Of a stretch of 33,043 nt of DNA, positions 14,665 through 22,290 are shown piece by piece. The DNA comes from Clostridia bacterium. Its GTDB lineage: Bacteria; Bacillota; Clostridia; Christensenellales; Aristaeellaceae. How positions within the stretch are numbered: the first letter of the stretch is position 1; every line of letters starts with the position of its first letter. The stretch spans positions 1 through 33,043 of the forward strand of contig JAFSNT010000045.1 in NCBI GenBank assembly GCA_017443295.1, read 5' to 3'. The position numbers and the translations under genes are program-made. The notes below the pieces were generated by a model. The model saw nothing but the letters and a program-made list of their open reading frames with translations, made no database searches and was not told the origin of the DNA.

Positions 14665-17655
14665 TTATTTGGCCATGGCCTGGGTGATTTCCCAGCCCCA
14701 GTTGATTTCATTCTGGTGGCTGACGGCGTAGGGGCCGGTGGCTTCCGCCTCGGACATTTTCCGGGGGAAGTGGAGGCAGATGTGGCCGTTCAGGTCGTTA
14801 TTGGGGGTATGGTCCACCTCATGGCCGTGGCTGTGGATGGAGGCGATGTACACCTGCCCGTCGGGGAAGATGACCCACACATACTTGGGCGTCCAGGTGT
14901 TCACGCCCACGATCCGGTTCAGGATGGCGGTGTCCGCCGCGGTGGGCGGTTCGCAGTCGGCGTGCTTGCCGAAGGAGAACATATGCAGGTTAAAGTGCAG
15001 GCCGGAGTCGGGATCGTAGATCACCACGTCGGGCATGCTGCGGGCGATGGGACGGATCACGCTTTCCCAGTTGGCGTACTTCACCCGGGAGGCGGCGGGG
15101 GCGGTAAAGGCCGTGCTGCCGCTGTTGCTCGTATTGGCGCCGGTATTGGTATTCGTGCTGGTGCTGGGCAGGCCTGCCACGCCGGAGGCGGGCACGGCGC
15201 TGGAAGAGCTTAAACGGTTCAGGGTCATTGTACCCGCGACGCCGTCGGCGGTCAGGCCGTTCTGCTTCTGGAAGGCCGCCACGGCGTTGACGGTCTTGGG
15301 GCCGTAAATGCCGTCCGCCGCGGTCAGGTAGCCCAGCTGTACCAAGCGCTGCTGCAAAGCCTTGACCGCCGCGCCGCTGTCTCCCCTTTTCAGGAGCTTG
15401 GCGTTGATCTTGACCGCCGTGGCGGCAGTGGTGGCGGAGGGCTTGGGGGTGGCCGTAGGCTTGGGGGTGGCGGCGGCAATGGCCGTGCCGCTGACATACA
15501 GGCGGGTCAGGGTCTGGGTGCCGGCCACGCCGTCGGGGTTGAGTCCGTTGGCCCGCTGGAAGTTCTTCACCGCCTGGGCGGTGCCGCTGCCGTACTGGCC
15601 GTCCACGGTGCCGGTAAAGTAGCCCAGGGCTTTCAGCCGGGTCTGCAGGGCGGAGACCAGCTCGCCGCTGCTGCCGGTTTTCAGGGTCTGGTTCACGGGA
15701 TAAGGCGTGCTGGCCACGATGGGCGTGGGCGATACGGAGGCCACGGGCAGGGGCGTGAAGGCGGCCACGGCGGAGGCGGCGTACATGGCCTTCTGGGTTT
15801 CCAGTCCGGCCACGCCGTCCACGGACAGGCCGTTCTTGCGCTGGAATTCCTTGACGGCTTCGATTTCGTCGCTGTCATACACGCCGTCGGCGCGGCAGTT
15901 GTAGTAGCCCAGCTCCATGAGCCGGTATTGCAGCTTGGTCACTTCCGTGCCCTTGGTGCCGTTCTTCATCACCACCACGTTCTTGGCCGTCAGGGGGGTG
16001 GAGGTGGCGGCGGGAACGACGGCGGCGGCCTTCGGGGAGGGCGTGGGGGTGACGGCCAGCAGGCTCAGCAGGCGCATGGTCTTTTTGCCCGCCACGCCGT
16101 CCACGGTCAGCTTATGATCGGTCTGGAATTTCTTCACCGCGTTCTGGGTGGCGGTATCGTACACGCCGGAGGGAGTGGCGGCGGTATAATAGCCCAGGGC
16201 TTTCAGGGTGTTCTGCAGCTCGGTCACCTGCCAGCCCTTATCGCCCACGCTGAATTCCTCCACGGCGTAATTGGGCAGGATGGCCACGCTGACCTTTTTG
16301 CCACGGGCGTTCAGGGGCTTGCCCTCGAAGATCAGCTTCTGCACCTCGGGGGAAGCGATGCTGTCCTGCCGGATGCCGTTCTTTTTCTGGAAGGCCTTCA
16401 CAGCGGCGGCGGTGTTGGCGCCGTAGCTGCCGTCCGCCGCACCGGCGTAAAATTCCAGCTCCCTTAAGGCTTCCTGGAGTACGGACACGTTTTTGCCCGT
16501 GCTGCCGGTTTGCAGATAGGCGTAGTGCTGCTGGGCGTCGGCGTCGGTGGACAGCGCCTTGCCGGGGGCGTACTGGGCGGGCACGCTGGCGTAATCGGCC
16601 ACGATGTAGCCCGTATAGGATTTATATTTGACGTTCAGGAAATCCCCGGAAATGGCCAGCACCGAAATTTCCGCGCCCTTGGGCACGGTGAGCAGGCGCT
16701 GGGAGGAGGTGGAGGCGGATTTCCGCAGGTTCACGGAGGCTGTGGTGTAGGTGGTAAAGGGGAAGGTAGCCTTGCCTTCCTTGGGGGGATTGGTGGGAAT
16801 GGTGGTGGGGGTGGCGGTGGGCTTGGGGGTGGCGGTGGCCTTGGCGCTGATTGCCGTGGCCGCGTACAGCCGCTTTTGGGTGGCCGCGTCCGCCGTGCCG
16901 GTCTGGGTCAGGCCGTTCTTTTTCTGGAACGCCTTGATGGCGCTCACCGTGCCGCTGCCCGCCGCGCCGTCCACCGCGCCGGTGTAATAGCCCAGCTCCT
17001 TCAGCCGGTTTTGCAGGCGCGTCACCGCGTCGCCCTTGCTGCCGGAGGAGATGGACGCGCCCTCCACGTAGGACACCGTTTTCACAGCGGCGGCCTTGCC
17101 CTTGCTGTTCTTGGGCTTTCCTTCAAACAGCAGGGTCTGGGTGACGCTGTCCGCCGTGCCGGTCTGGGAAAGGCCGTTCATGCGCTGGAAGGCGGTCACC
17201 GCGCTCTTGGTGCCGGAGCCGAAGCTGCCGTCCACCGCGCCGGTATAAAAGCCCAATTCCTTCAGCGCTTCCTGCACGGCCTTCACCGCGTCCCCCTTGC
17301 TGCCGGAATAGAGCAGCTTATAGGCGGAGGACGCTCCGGCGGCGGCAGGGGTGGGGGTAACGGCGGGCGCGTCGGCGTTTCCGCTGGACGATTGCAGGTA
17401 CTGCTTCAAGGCGTAGCCCTGAATGCCCTCGTAAACGGCGATATAATAGCCGCCGCTTTCGCCGGTGATCACCGCCATGTCCCCGGCGGGGATGGTAGTC
17501 AGCACCTTGGCGGAGCTGCTGGGCGACTGGCGCAGGTTCAGCGGTTCGGTGACGTAGGCCGTGAAGGGGTAAGTTTCGCCCATCGCGGGCACGGCCCCCA
17601 GCAGCAAAACGGCTGCAACCAGAAAAGCGCAAACGCGGACGGTAACGGTACGCAT
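14665..17655 (-). CDS. Secreted cell-wall protein: SH3, seven peptidoglycan-binding repeats, LD-transpeptidase-like C-terminus
   Basis: 996 aa. Signal peptide (residues 1-25), bacterial SH3 domain (about 28-88), two PG_binding_1 repeats, a second SH3 domain, then five more PG_binding_1 repeats joined by Thr/Pro/Ala linkers. Repeats show forms like GDAVKAVQEALKELGFYTG and FQKKNGLTQTG. The last 140 residues are a separate domain with WTPKYVWVIFPDGQVYIASI, HSHGHEVDHTPNNDLNGHIC and LHFPR. The order His, about 16 residues, GHxC resembles the SHGC active site of L,D-transpeptidases but is not the standard motif. It is probably anchored in peptidoglycan and acts on it. Start at 17655: GGAGG lies 9 nt upstream, and a longer frame would run to 17736 next to the promoter. 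Confidence 0.85.
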   Translation of the reverse strand: MRTVTVRVCAFLVAAVLLLGAVPAMGETYPFTAYVTEPLNLRQSPSSSAKVLTTIPAGDMAVITGESGGYYIAVYEGIQGYALKQYLQSSSGNADAPAVTPTPAAAGASSAYKLLYSGSKGDAVKAVQEALKELGFYTGAVDGSFGSGTKSAVTAFQRMNGLSQTGTADSVTQTLLFEGKPKNSKGKAAAVKTVSYVEGASISSGSKGDAVTRLQNRLKELGYYTGAVDGAAGSGTVSAIKAFQKKNGLTQTGTADAATQKRLYAATAISAKATATPKPTATPTTIPTNPPKEGKATFPFTTYTTASVNLRKSASTSSQRLLTVPKGAEISVLAISGDFLNVKYKSYTGYIVADYASVPAQYAPGKALSTDADAQQHYAYLQTGSTGKNVSVLQEALRELEFYAGAADGSYGANTAAAVKAFQKKNGIRQDSIASPEVQKLIFEGKPLNARGKKVSVAILPNYAVEEFSVGDKGWQVTELQNTLKALGYYTAATPSGVYDTATQNAVKKFQTDHKLTVDGVAGKKTMRLLSLLAVTPTPSPKAAAVVPAATSTPLTAKNVVVMKNGTKGTEVTKLQYRLMELGYYNCRADGVYDSDEIEAVKEFQRKNGLSVDGVAGLETQKAMYAASAVAAFTPLPVASVSPTPIVASTPYPVNQTLKTGSSGELVSALQTRLKALGYFTGTVDGQYGSGTAQAVKNFQRANGLNPDGVAGTQTLTRLYVSGTAIAAATPKPTATPKPSATTAATAVKINAKLLKRGDSGAAVKALQQRLVQLGYLTAADGIYGPKTVNAVAAFQKQNGLTADGVAGTMTLNRLSSSSAVPASGVAGLPSTSTNTNTGANTSNSGSTAFTAPAASRVKYANWESVIRPIARSMPDVVIYDPDSGLHFNLHMFSFGKHADCEPPTAADTAILNRIVGVNTWTPKYVWVIFPDGQVYIASIHSHGHEVDHTPNNDLNGHICLHFPRKMSEAEATGPYAVSHQNEINWGWEITQAMAK

Positions 17656-17740
17656 GGGCTTGAACCTCCATACAGCGGCGCGGAAAAAACGCGCCGGAAT
17701 CCATTCGTTGGGCAAAAAGTGCGGACAATGATCCAAGTCT

Positions 17741-17769
17741 ATTTTATTTCAATGCCGTAACAATGTCAA
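17741..17769 (-). promoter_or_regulatory. Predicted promoter of the peptidoglycan-binding protein
   Basis: Minus strand: TTGACA (17764-17769), 17 nt, TAAAAT (17741-17746). Start near 17734; leader about 79 nt. Confidence 0.7.
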
Positions 17770-17823
17770 GGTTTTTATCACTTTTGCGTAATAATTTTGA
17801 AACAACTTTACCCTGCGCATCAA

Positions 17824-17849
17824 GAAAGCCGCCGGAAAACTCCGGCGGC
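17824..17849 (-). terminator. Terminator of putP
   Basis: Minus strand: stem GCCGCCGGA (17841-17849) with TCCGGCGGC (17828-17836), 4-nt loop, followed by TTTCTT. About 25 nt past the putP stop codon. Confidence 0.85.
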
Positions 17850-17873
17850 GGATATGATCTCGTTTTGTAGGGG

Positions 17874-19328
17874 TCAGATTTCCTGCTTGGAGCGCACCTG
17901 ATCGAACAGCTTCACCACATCGGCGCCGGGGGCTTTGCCCATGAGCGACACCGCTACGGCGGCAGCAATGCCGCACAGGAAGCCGGGCACGATCTCATAC
18001 ACGCCCGTGGAGCTTAAGAACGCCAGCCACAGGATATCCACCGCCGCGCCCACGACGATGCCCGCCACGGCGCCGCCGAAGGTGAAGCGCCGCCAGAACA
18101 GGGAGAGCAGGATCACCGGGCCGAAAGCCGCGCCGAACACGCCCCAGGCGTTGGAAACCAGGTCCATGATGCTGCCGCTGCCCGGGTTGGAGGCGATGAG
18201 CAGCGCCGCGATGGCCACCGCCAGCACCACGCCGCGGCCCATCCACAGCATTTCTTTATCGCTGGCCTTGCCCTTGCGGATCACGGGCTTATACACGTCG
18301 CTGGCAAAGGCGGAGGCGCTGGAAAGCAGCTGGCTGTCCGCCGTGGACATGGACGCCGCCAGGATGGCCGACAGCAGCACGCCGCTGATGACCGGCGGGA
18401 ACATTTTGCGCACCATCTGGATGAACACGGTGGACGTATCGGTGATTTCGCCCAAGTACATGCGGCCGATCAGACCGGCGATGACGGCGAAGCCAAGGAT
18501 CAGCACCGTCCAGGAGATGCCGATGACGGCGCTCTTCTTCATATCCTTATCGGAGCGCACGGCCATGAAGCGGATGATGATATGGGGCATGCCGAAGTAG
18601 CCGAGGCCCCAGCCCAAGCCGGAAATCACGTCCTGCCAGTTGGTGAACAGCTTCCAGTAGCCCGCGCCCACCTGATCCATAGCGGACGCCCCCTGGCCGG
18701 ACTGCACCAGCGCCAGGGCGAAAATGGGGGCGATCAGCAGGGCCGCCAGCATGAGCATGCCCTGGAAGAAGTCGGTCCAGGACACGGCGGAGAAGCCGCC
18801 GAGGAAGGTGTAGGAAATGATGATCACCGCCGCCACGTACATGGCCGCGTTTTCATCCACGCCCACCACCGTGTTGAACAGCGTGCCGCAGGCTTTGATG
18901 CTGCTGGCCGCGTAAACGGTGTAGGCCACCAGGAAGATGACCGCGCAGATCACCTGCATGGCCTTGCTCCTGGACAGGAAACGGTTGGTCAGGTATTGGG
19001 GAATGGTGATGGAATCCTTGGCCGCGATGGAATAGCGGCGCAGCCGGGGCGCTTCCAAAATCCAGCTCAGGGCGTAGCCGATGGCCAGGCCGATGGCGAT
19101 CCACGTCTGCCCCATACCCAGGGCGTATACCGACGCGGGCAGGCCCATGAGGGACCAGGCGCTCATATCCGACGCGCCCGCGCTGAGGGCCGACACCCAC
19201 GGCCCCATCTGACGGCCGCCCAAGAAGTAATCCTTTTCGCCGCCGCTGCGCATGCGCAGGAAGAAATATACGCCGATTCCTAACATAAAAATCAGGTATA
19301 CGATGAATACGATCAGTTCAATGTTCAT
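17874..19328 (-). CDS. putP: Sodium/proline symporter
   Basis: 484 aa, a 13-helix member of the sodium:solute symporter family that takes up proline with Na+. Typical features: YFLGGRQMGPWVSALSAGAS at the first loop (the Na+ site region), DMSAWSLMGLPASVYALG, GLGWGLGYFGMPHIIIRFMA and the helix with AASMSTADSQLLSSASAFASD, which matches the second Na+ site with its Ser/Thr pair. I start it at the ATG at 19328, preceded by GGGGGAAAG; the frame upstream has no good ribosome site. It is divergent from sleB and closed by the terminator at 17824-17849. Proline uptake serves osmoprotection or nitrogen and energy supply. Confidence 0.93.
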   Translation of the reverse strand: MNIELIVFIVYLIFMLGIGVYFFLRMRSGGEKDYFLGGRQMGPWVSALSAGASDMSAWSLMGLPASVYALGMGQTWIAIGLAIGYALSWILEAPRLRRYSIAAKDSITIPQYLTNRFLSRSKAMQVICAVIFLVAYTVYAASSIKACGTLFNTVVGVDENAAMYVAAVIIISYTFLGGFSAVSWTDFFQGMLMLAALLIAPIFALALVQSGQGASAMDQVGAGYWKLFTNWQDVISGLGWGLGYFGMPHIIIRFMAVRSDKDMKKSAVIGISWTVLILGFAVIAGLIGRMYLGEITDTSTVFIQMVRKMFPPVISGVLLSAILAASMSTADSQLLSSASAFASDVYKPVIRKGKASDKEMLWMGRGVVLAVAIAALLIASNPGSGSIMDLVSNAWGVFGAAFGPVILLSLFWRRFTFGGAVAGIVVGAAVDILWLAFLSSTGVYEIVPGFLCGIAAAVAVSLMGKAPGADVVKLFDQVRSKQEI

Positions 19329-19441
19329 TCTTTCCCCCGTCCTTTCGTAAAAAGCATGCAGAAAATGCATATTATTCATTATAGAGCTTTTCCGGAAGAT
19401 TACAAGAGCAGAACAAAAAAGATACATTTCCGCAAACTACG

Positions 19442-19470
19442 GGATATTTTTGCCGTTTCCGTACACAATA
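19442..19470 (+). promoter_or_regulatory. Predicted forespore sigma-G-type promoter of sleB
   Basis: GGATA (19442-19446), 17-nt spacer, CACAATA (19464-19470), close to the sigma-G pattern GNATR and CATNHTA with one mismatch. It lies 17 nt before the sleB start. sleB is sigma-G-controlled in Bacillus subtilis, so the match fits known biology. No sigma-A promoter of similar quality is seen here. Confidence 0.6.
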
Positions 19471-19487
19471 GAGCCGGAAAGGATGGG

Positions 19488-20150
19488 ATGACGGTGAAAC
19501 GGAAACGGGTGGCGCTGCTGCTTTCGCTGCTTTGCCTGACGGTGTGGACGGGGGCGGCCGGAGCCGCCGTGGCCTGGGGCGACCGGGGGGCGGAGGTAAC
19601 GAAGATTCAGCAGCGTTTGCGGCAATACGGCTACATGGACGCCCCGGCGGACGGCATTTACGGCCAGGCCACCTATGAGGCGGTGGTGTGGTTTCAGCGG
19701 AAAAACGGCCTGAAAGCCGACGGGGTGGTGGGGCCTGCCACGGCGGCGGCCCTTGGCATTTCCCTGAACGGCGGCAGCGCGGCGGCTGCCAGCGCCAGCG
19801 ACAGCGAAATCTATACCCTGGCCCGGCTGGTACACGCCGAGGCCCGGGGCGAACCGTATTTGGGCAAGGTGGCCGTGGCGGCGGTGGTGCTGAACCGGGT
19901 GCGCTCCGCTTCCTTCCCCAACACCATCAGCGGGGTGATCTATCAGGCCGGGGCCTTCGACTGCGTGGCGGACGGCCAGATCAACCTGGCCCCGGACAAC
20001 GATTCCCTCCGCGCCGCCCGGGACGCCATGAACGGCTGGGACCCCACCGGCGGCTGCGTGTATTACTATAACCCCGCCACCGCCACCAGCGCCTGGATCT
20101 GGAGCCGGGAGGTCAGATTGAGTATCGGGGCGCATAGCTTTGCGGTCTAA
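19488..20150 (+). CDS. sleB: Spore cortex-lytic enzyme SleB
   Basis: 220 aa. A signal peptide (residues 1-28) is followed by one peptidoglycan-binding repeat (GDRGAEVTKIQQRLRQYGYM to GVVGPATAAALG, 31-90), a Gly/Ala/Ser linker and a hydrolase domain (105-220) with catalytic Glu118 in LVHAEARGEPYLGK. SleB degrades cortex peptidoglycan containing muramic-delta-lactam during germination, and is stored in the dormant spore with YpeB. AAAGGA precedes the ATG at 19488. The ypeB gene follows after 140 nt, nearly all of which is repeat element H2. Presence of this gene indicates an endospore former. Confidence 0.95.
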   Translation: MTVKRKRVALLLSLLCLTVWTGAAGAAVAWGDRGAEVTKIQQRLRQYGYMDAPADGIYGQATYEAVVWFQRKNGLKADGVVGPATAAALGISLNGGSAAAASASDSEIYTLARLVHAEARGEPYLGKVAVAAVVLNRVRSASFPNTISGVIYQAGAFDCVADGQINLAPDNDSLRAARDAMNGWDPTGGCVYYYNPATATSAWIWSREVRLSIGAHSFAV

Positions 20151-20152
20151 GC

Positions 20153-20272
20153 AAAAAGTGAAAAGTGGAAAGTGAAAAGAGAAAATTTTTAAGGCAAATC
20201 GCTCCAGATGGCATCCGCCAAAGCGTCAATATTTCAAATCTTCACTTTCCACTTTTCACTTTCCACTTTTTA
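20153..20272. repeat. Heptamer-arm hairpin element H2
   Basis: 120 bp between sleB and ypeB, starting 2 nt after the sleB stop. Left arm with GTG every 7 nt (AAAGTGA/AAAGTGG units); right arm complementary, with a 22-nt exact core. The interior pairs further (AAATCGCT near 20196 with AGCG...ATTT near 20223-20234). Confidence 0.93.
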
Positions 20273-20290
20273 TTTAACGAGGTGTGTGCT

Positions 20291-21586
20291 ATGACAAAAA
20301 GCCGTTTTTCCTTGGGCGTTTTCGCCCTGCTGTTAGCCTTGGCGGCAGTGTCCGGTCTGGCGTTCCGGTTCAAGGGCGAGCGGGACGGGTACGCGGCGCG
20401 TCTGCGGGAGGTATACGACGGGACGGTGCTTTCGGCCCTGCGGCAGATGGAGGATATGGAGCTGGCTTTGGGGAAAGCACTGCTGTCCCAGGCCGACGGG
20501 GCGGAAAACCAATACCTGAATCAGGTGAGCGCCGGGGCGGCCCAGGTGCAGCGCAGCCTGTCGCTGCTGCCCCTGTCCCACACCGCCACCCAGCGGGCCA
20601 TGAAGTTCGCCAATCAGGCGGCGGATTACAGTGGCGCGCTGCTCCGGGCGGGGGAAATCACCCCGGAGGACGCGGCGAAGTTAGGCGGCCTCCTGTCCGC
20701 CTGCCGGGAATACGCCGCCGCGCTTTCCCAGAGCAGGGACAGCCTGACGGAGCAGGCCAGCGCCGGGACCGCCGCCTTTTACCCGGCGGGCAGCGAACCG
20801 GAGGCCCCGGCCTACGACAGCGCCGTGAGTTACCCCACCCTGATTTACGACGGGCCTTTCTCCGACGCCCGCCAGACCGGCCAGGCCCTGGCCCTGGGCA
20901 CGAAGGTGATCTCCCAGGAGGAGGCCGTGACCATCGCCCGGGACTTTGTGGGCGACCGGGTGAAGCGGGCCGCGCCGGGGGCGTCCACCGGCGGCAGCAT
21001 CCCCTGCTGGGGCGTGACGCTGGATTTGGGCGACGTAATTCTCCAGGCCGCCGTGACCCGGCAGGGCGGAAAAATCCTGTGGATGGCCCCGGACACGGCG
21101 GATTTCTCCGTGGAAAAGAGCGTGGAGGAATGCAGGGAAAACGCCCTGCTGTTCCTGGAGGCCCGGGGCTTTCAAAGCATGAAGCCCACCTATTTCCAGG
21201 TGTATCAGGGCGTTGCGGTGATTTCCTTCGCCGCCTCCCAGGGCGATACGCTGCTGTACCCCGATCTCATCAAGGTGCAGCTGCGCATGGACACCGCCCA
21301 GGTGGTGGGCATCGAAGCCCGGAATTACTGGCAGAACCATACCGCCCGGGGGCTGCTGGCCCCCACCCTCACCGAGGAGCAGGCCCGGAGCCGCGTGGGC
21401 CAGCGACTGAATGTGCAGTCCGGCCAGCTGTGCCTGATTCCCACGGACAGTGGGGAAAAGCTGTGCTACGAATTCAAGGGCGAGTTCGGCGGCCACACCT
21501 ATTTGAGCTACATCAACGCCTTAGACGGGCGGCAGGAGGAGCTTTTAAAGGTGGTGGAAAGCGATACGGGGCTGGAAACGGTATAA
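20291..21586 (+). CDS. ypeB: Spore germination protein YpeB
   Basis: 431 aa. An N-terminal membrane anchor (FSLGVFALLLALAAVSGLAF) is followed by a long helical region with paired Gln/Ala/Leu heptads (about 35-190) and C-terminal PepSY-type domains (about 215-431; EEAVTIARDFVGDRVKRAA and LTEEQARSRVGQRLNVQSGQ). YpeB holds SleB in the dormant spore and both are needed for cortex breakdown. I start at 20291, with GAGGTG before the ATG; a longer frame from 20165 would be translated from repeat H2 and is rejected. The usual sleB-ypeB order is kept, but an H2 element separates the genes. Confidence 0.93.
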   Translation: MTKSRFSLGVFALLLALAAVSGLAFRFKGERDGYAARLREVYDGTVLSALRQMEDMELALGKALLSQADGAENQYLNQVSAGAAQVQRSLSLLPLSHTATQRAMKFANQAADYSGALLRAGEITPEDAAKLGGLLSACREYAAALSQSRDSLTEQASAGTAAFYPAGSEPEAPAYDSAVSYPTLIYDGPFSDARQTGQALALGTKVISQEEAVTIARDFVGDRVKRAAPGASTGGSIPCWGVTLDLGDVILQAAVTRQGGKILWMAPDTADFSVEKSVEECRENALLFLEARGFQSMKPTYFQVYQGVAVISFAASQGDTLLYPDLIKVQLRMDTAQVVGIEARNYWQNHTARGLLAPTLTEEQARSRVGQRLNVQSGQLCLIPTDSGEKLCYEFKGEFGGHTYLSYINALDGRQEELLKVVESDTGLETV

Positions 21587-21587
21587 C

Positions 21588-21700
21588 AAAAAAGTGGAAA
21601 TTGAAAAGTGAAAAGTGAAAATTTGAATCGTCTGCGCTTTGCTTAGCAGCCATGATTGCAGACGAAATGAAATTTCACTTTTCACTTTCCACTTTTCACT
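21588..21700. repeat. Heptamer-arm hairpin element H3
   Basis: 113 bp starting 1 nt after the ypeB stop. Arms 21588-21623 and 21669-21700 carry GTG (once TTG) every 7 nt; the inner part pairs through CGTCTGC (about 21629) with GCAGACG (about 21657). It lies between convergent genes. Confidence 0.92.
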
Positions 21701-21745
21701 ATATGAATGAAAGTTTCTTTCAAACGGATACGGCGAATCAGCCGG

Positions 21746-22138
21746 TTACTCTTCCGCCCCGTAGGTACACAGGCTGCCGAAATCAAAATCGGCAATGTTC
21801 AGGATCGTTACGCCGCCAGTCAGATCCTCATACAGGAATACCACCTTCCAGGCGGGCTGAGCGCCGGGATACACCACCGTGGCCTGGCAGAGGATGGCGT
21901 GATTCGTACCGGCCACAATCTGGGAACCCAAGTAAGCCACGGGCACATAATTCACGCCCACCAGACCCTCCATGGCCTTGTCAAACAGGGCGCGCACTTC
22001 ATCGGTGATCGTTGCGTCTTCGGCAGCCGCCCAGCCGCCCATGAGAGCGCCGGGAACGTCTTCCGCCAAGGCGCAGCCCCTCGTCAGGGAGGATACCAGG
22101 ATCACAGCGGCAAGCATCAAAGCGAAAATCTTCTTCAT
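21746..22138 (-). CDS. Secreted cystatin-like protein
   Basis: 130 aa with a signal peptide (1-25, cleavage at ALA-ED). The mature protein of about 105 residues shows the three landmarks by which cystatins and stefins block papain-type proteases: a Gly-Gly near the N-terminus (34-35, LMGGWAAAED), the first hairpin loop QxVxG as SQIVAGTNH (72-80) and a second hairpin Pro-Trp-like loop, QPAWKV (94-99). The helix TDEVRALFDKAMEGL between the first two fits the cystatin fold. Two cysteines (84, 124) could pair. So it may be an extracellular cysteine-protease inhibitor, but binding is inferred. Alternatively, it may use the fold for something else. The ribosome site is weak; a good TATAAT lies at 22192. 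Confidence 0.75.
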   Translation of the reverse strand: MKKIFALMLAAVILVSSLTRGCALAEDVPGALMGGWAAAEDATITDEVRALFDKAMEGLVGVNYVPVAYLGSQIVAGTNHAILCQATVVYPGAQPAWKVVFLYEDLTGGVTILNIADFDFGSLCTYGAEE

Positions 22139-22191
22139 TTGTTTCTCTTCTTTCCGCGCGCGGGCGCTTTTTCTCGTGGCCTGTCGGTCAC

Positions 22192-22197
22192 ATTATA
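22192..22197 (-). promoter_or_regulatory. Possible -10 box of the cystatin-like gene
   Basis: Perfect TATAAT on the minus strand with no clear -35 at 17 nt; start near 22185, leader about 47 nt. Confidence 0.4.
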
Positions 22198-22257
22198 TGA
22201 TACGGATGAAAACTGAAAATGTTCCGGGATTTTTGAAAAAAATTTTGTCGGGGAACG

Positions 22258-22284
22258 GCAAAGGCCCGCCGCAGAGGGCGGGCC
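22258..22284 (-). terminator. Probable terminator after the CotH gene
   Basis: Minus strand: stem GGCCCGCC/GGCGGGCC (22263-22284) around a 6-nt loop, followed by TTTGCC. It starts 7 nt past the CotH stop. The T-run is short, so efficiency is uncertain. Confidence 0.65.
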
Positions 22285-22290
22285 GCGCGA

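Noticed and set aside
20165..20290. N-terminal extension of YpeB
   Set aside because: It would be translated from repeat H2, and a good ribosome site precedes the ATG at 20291.
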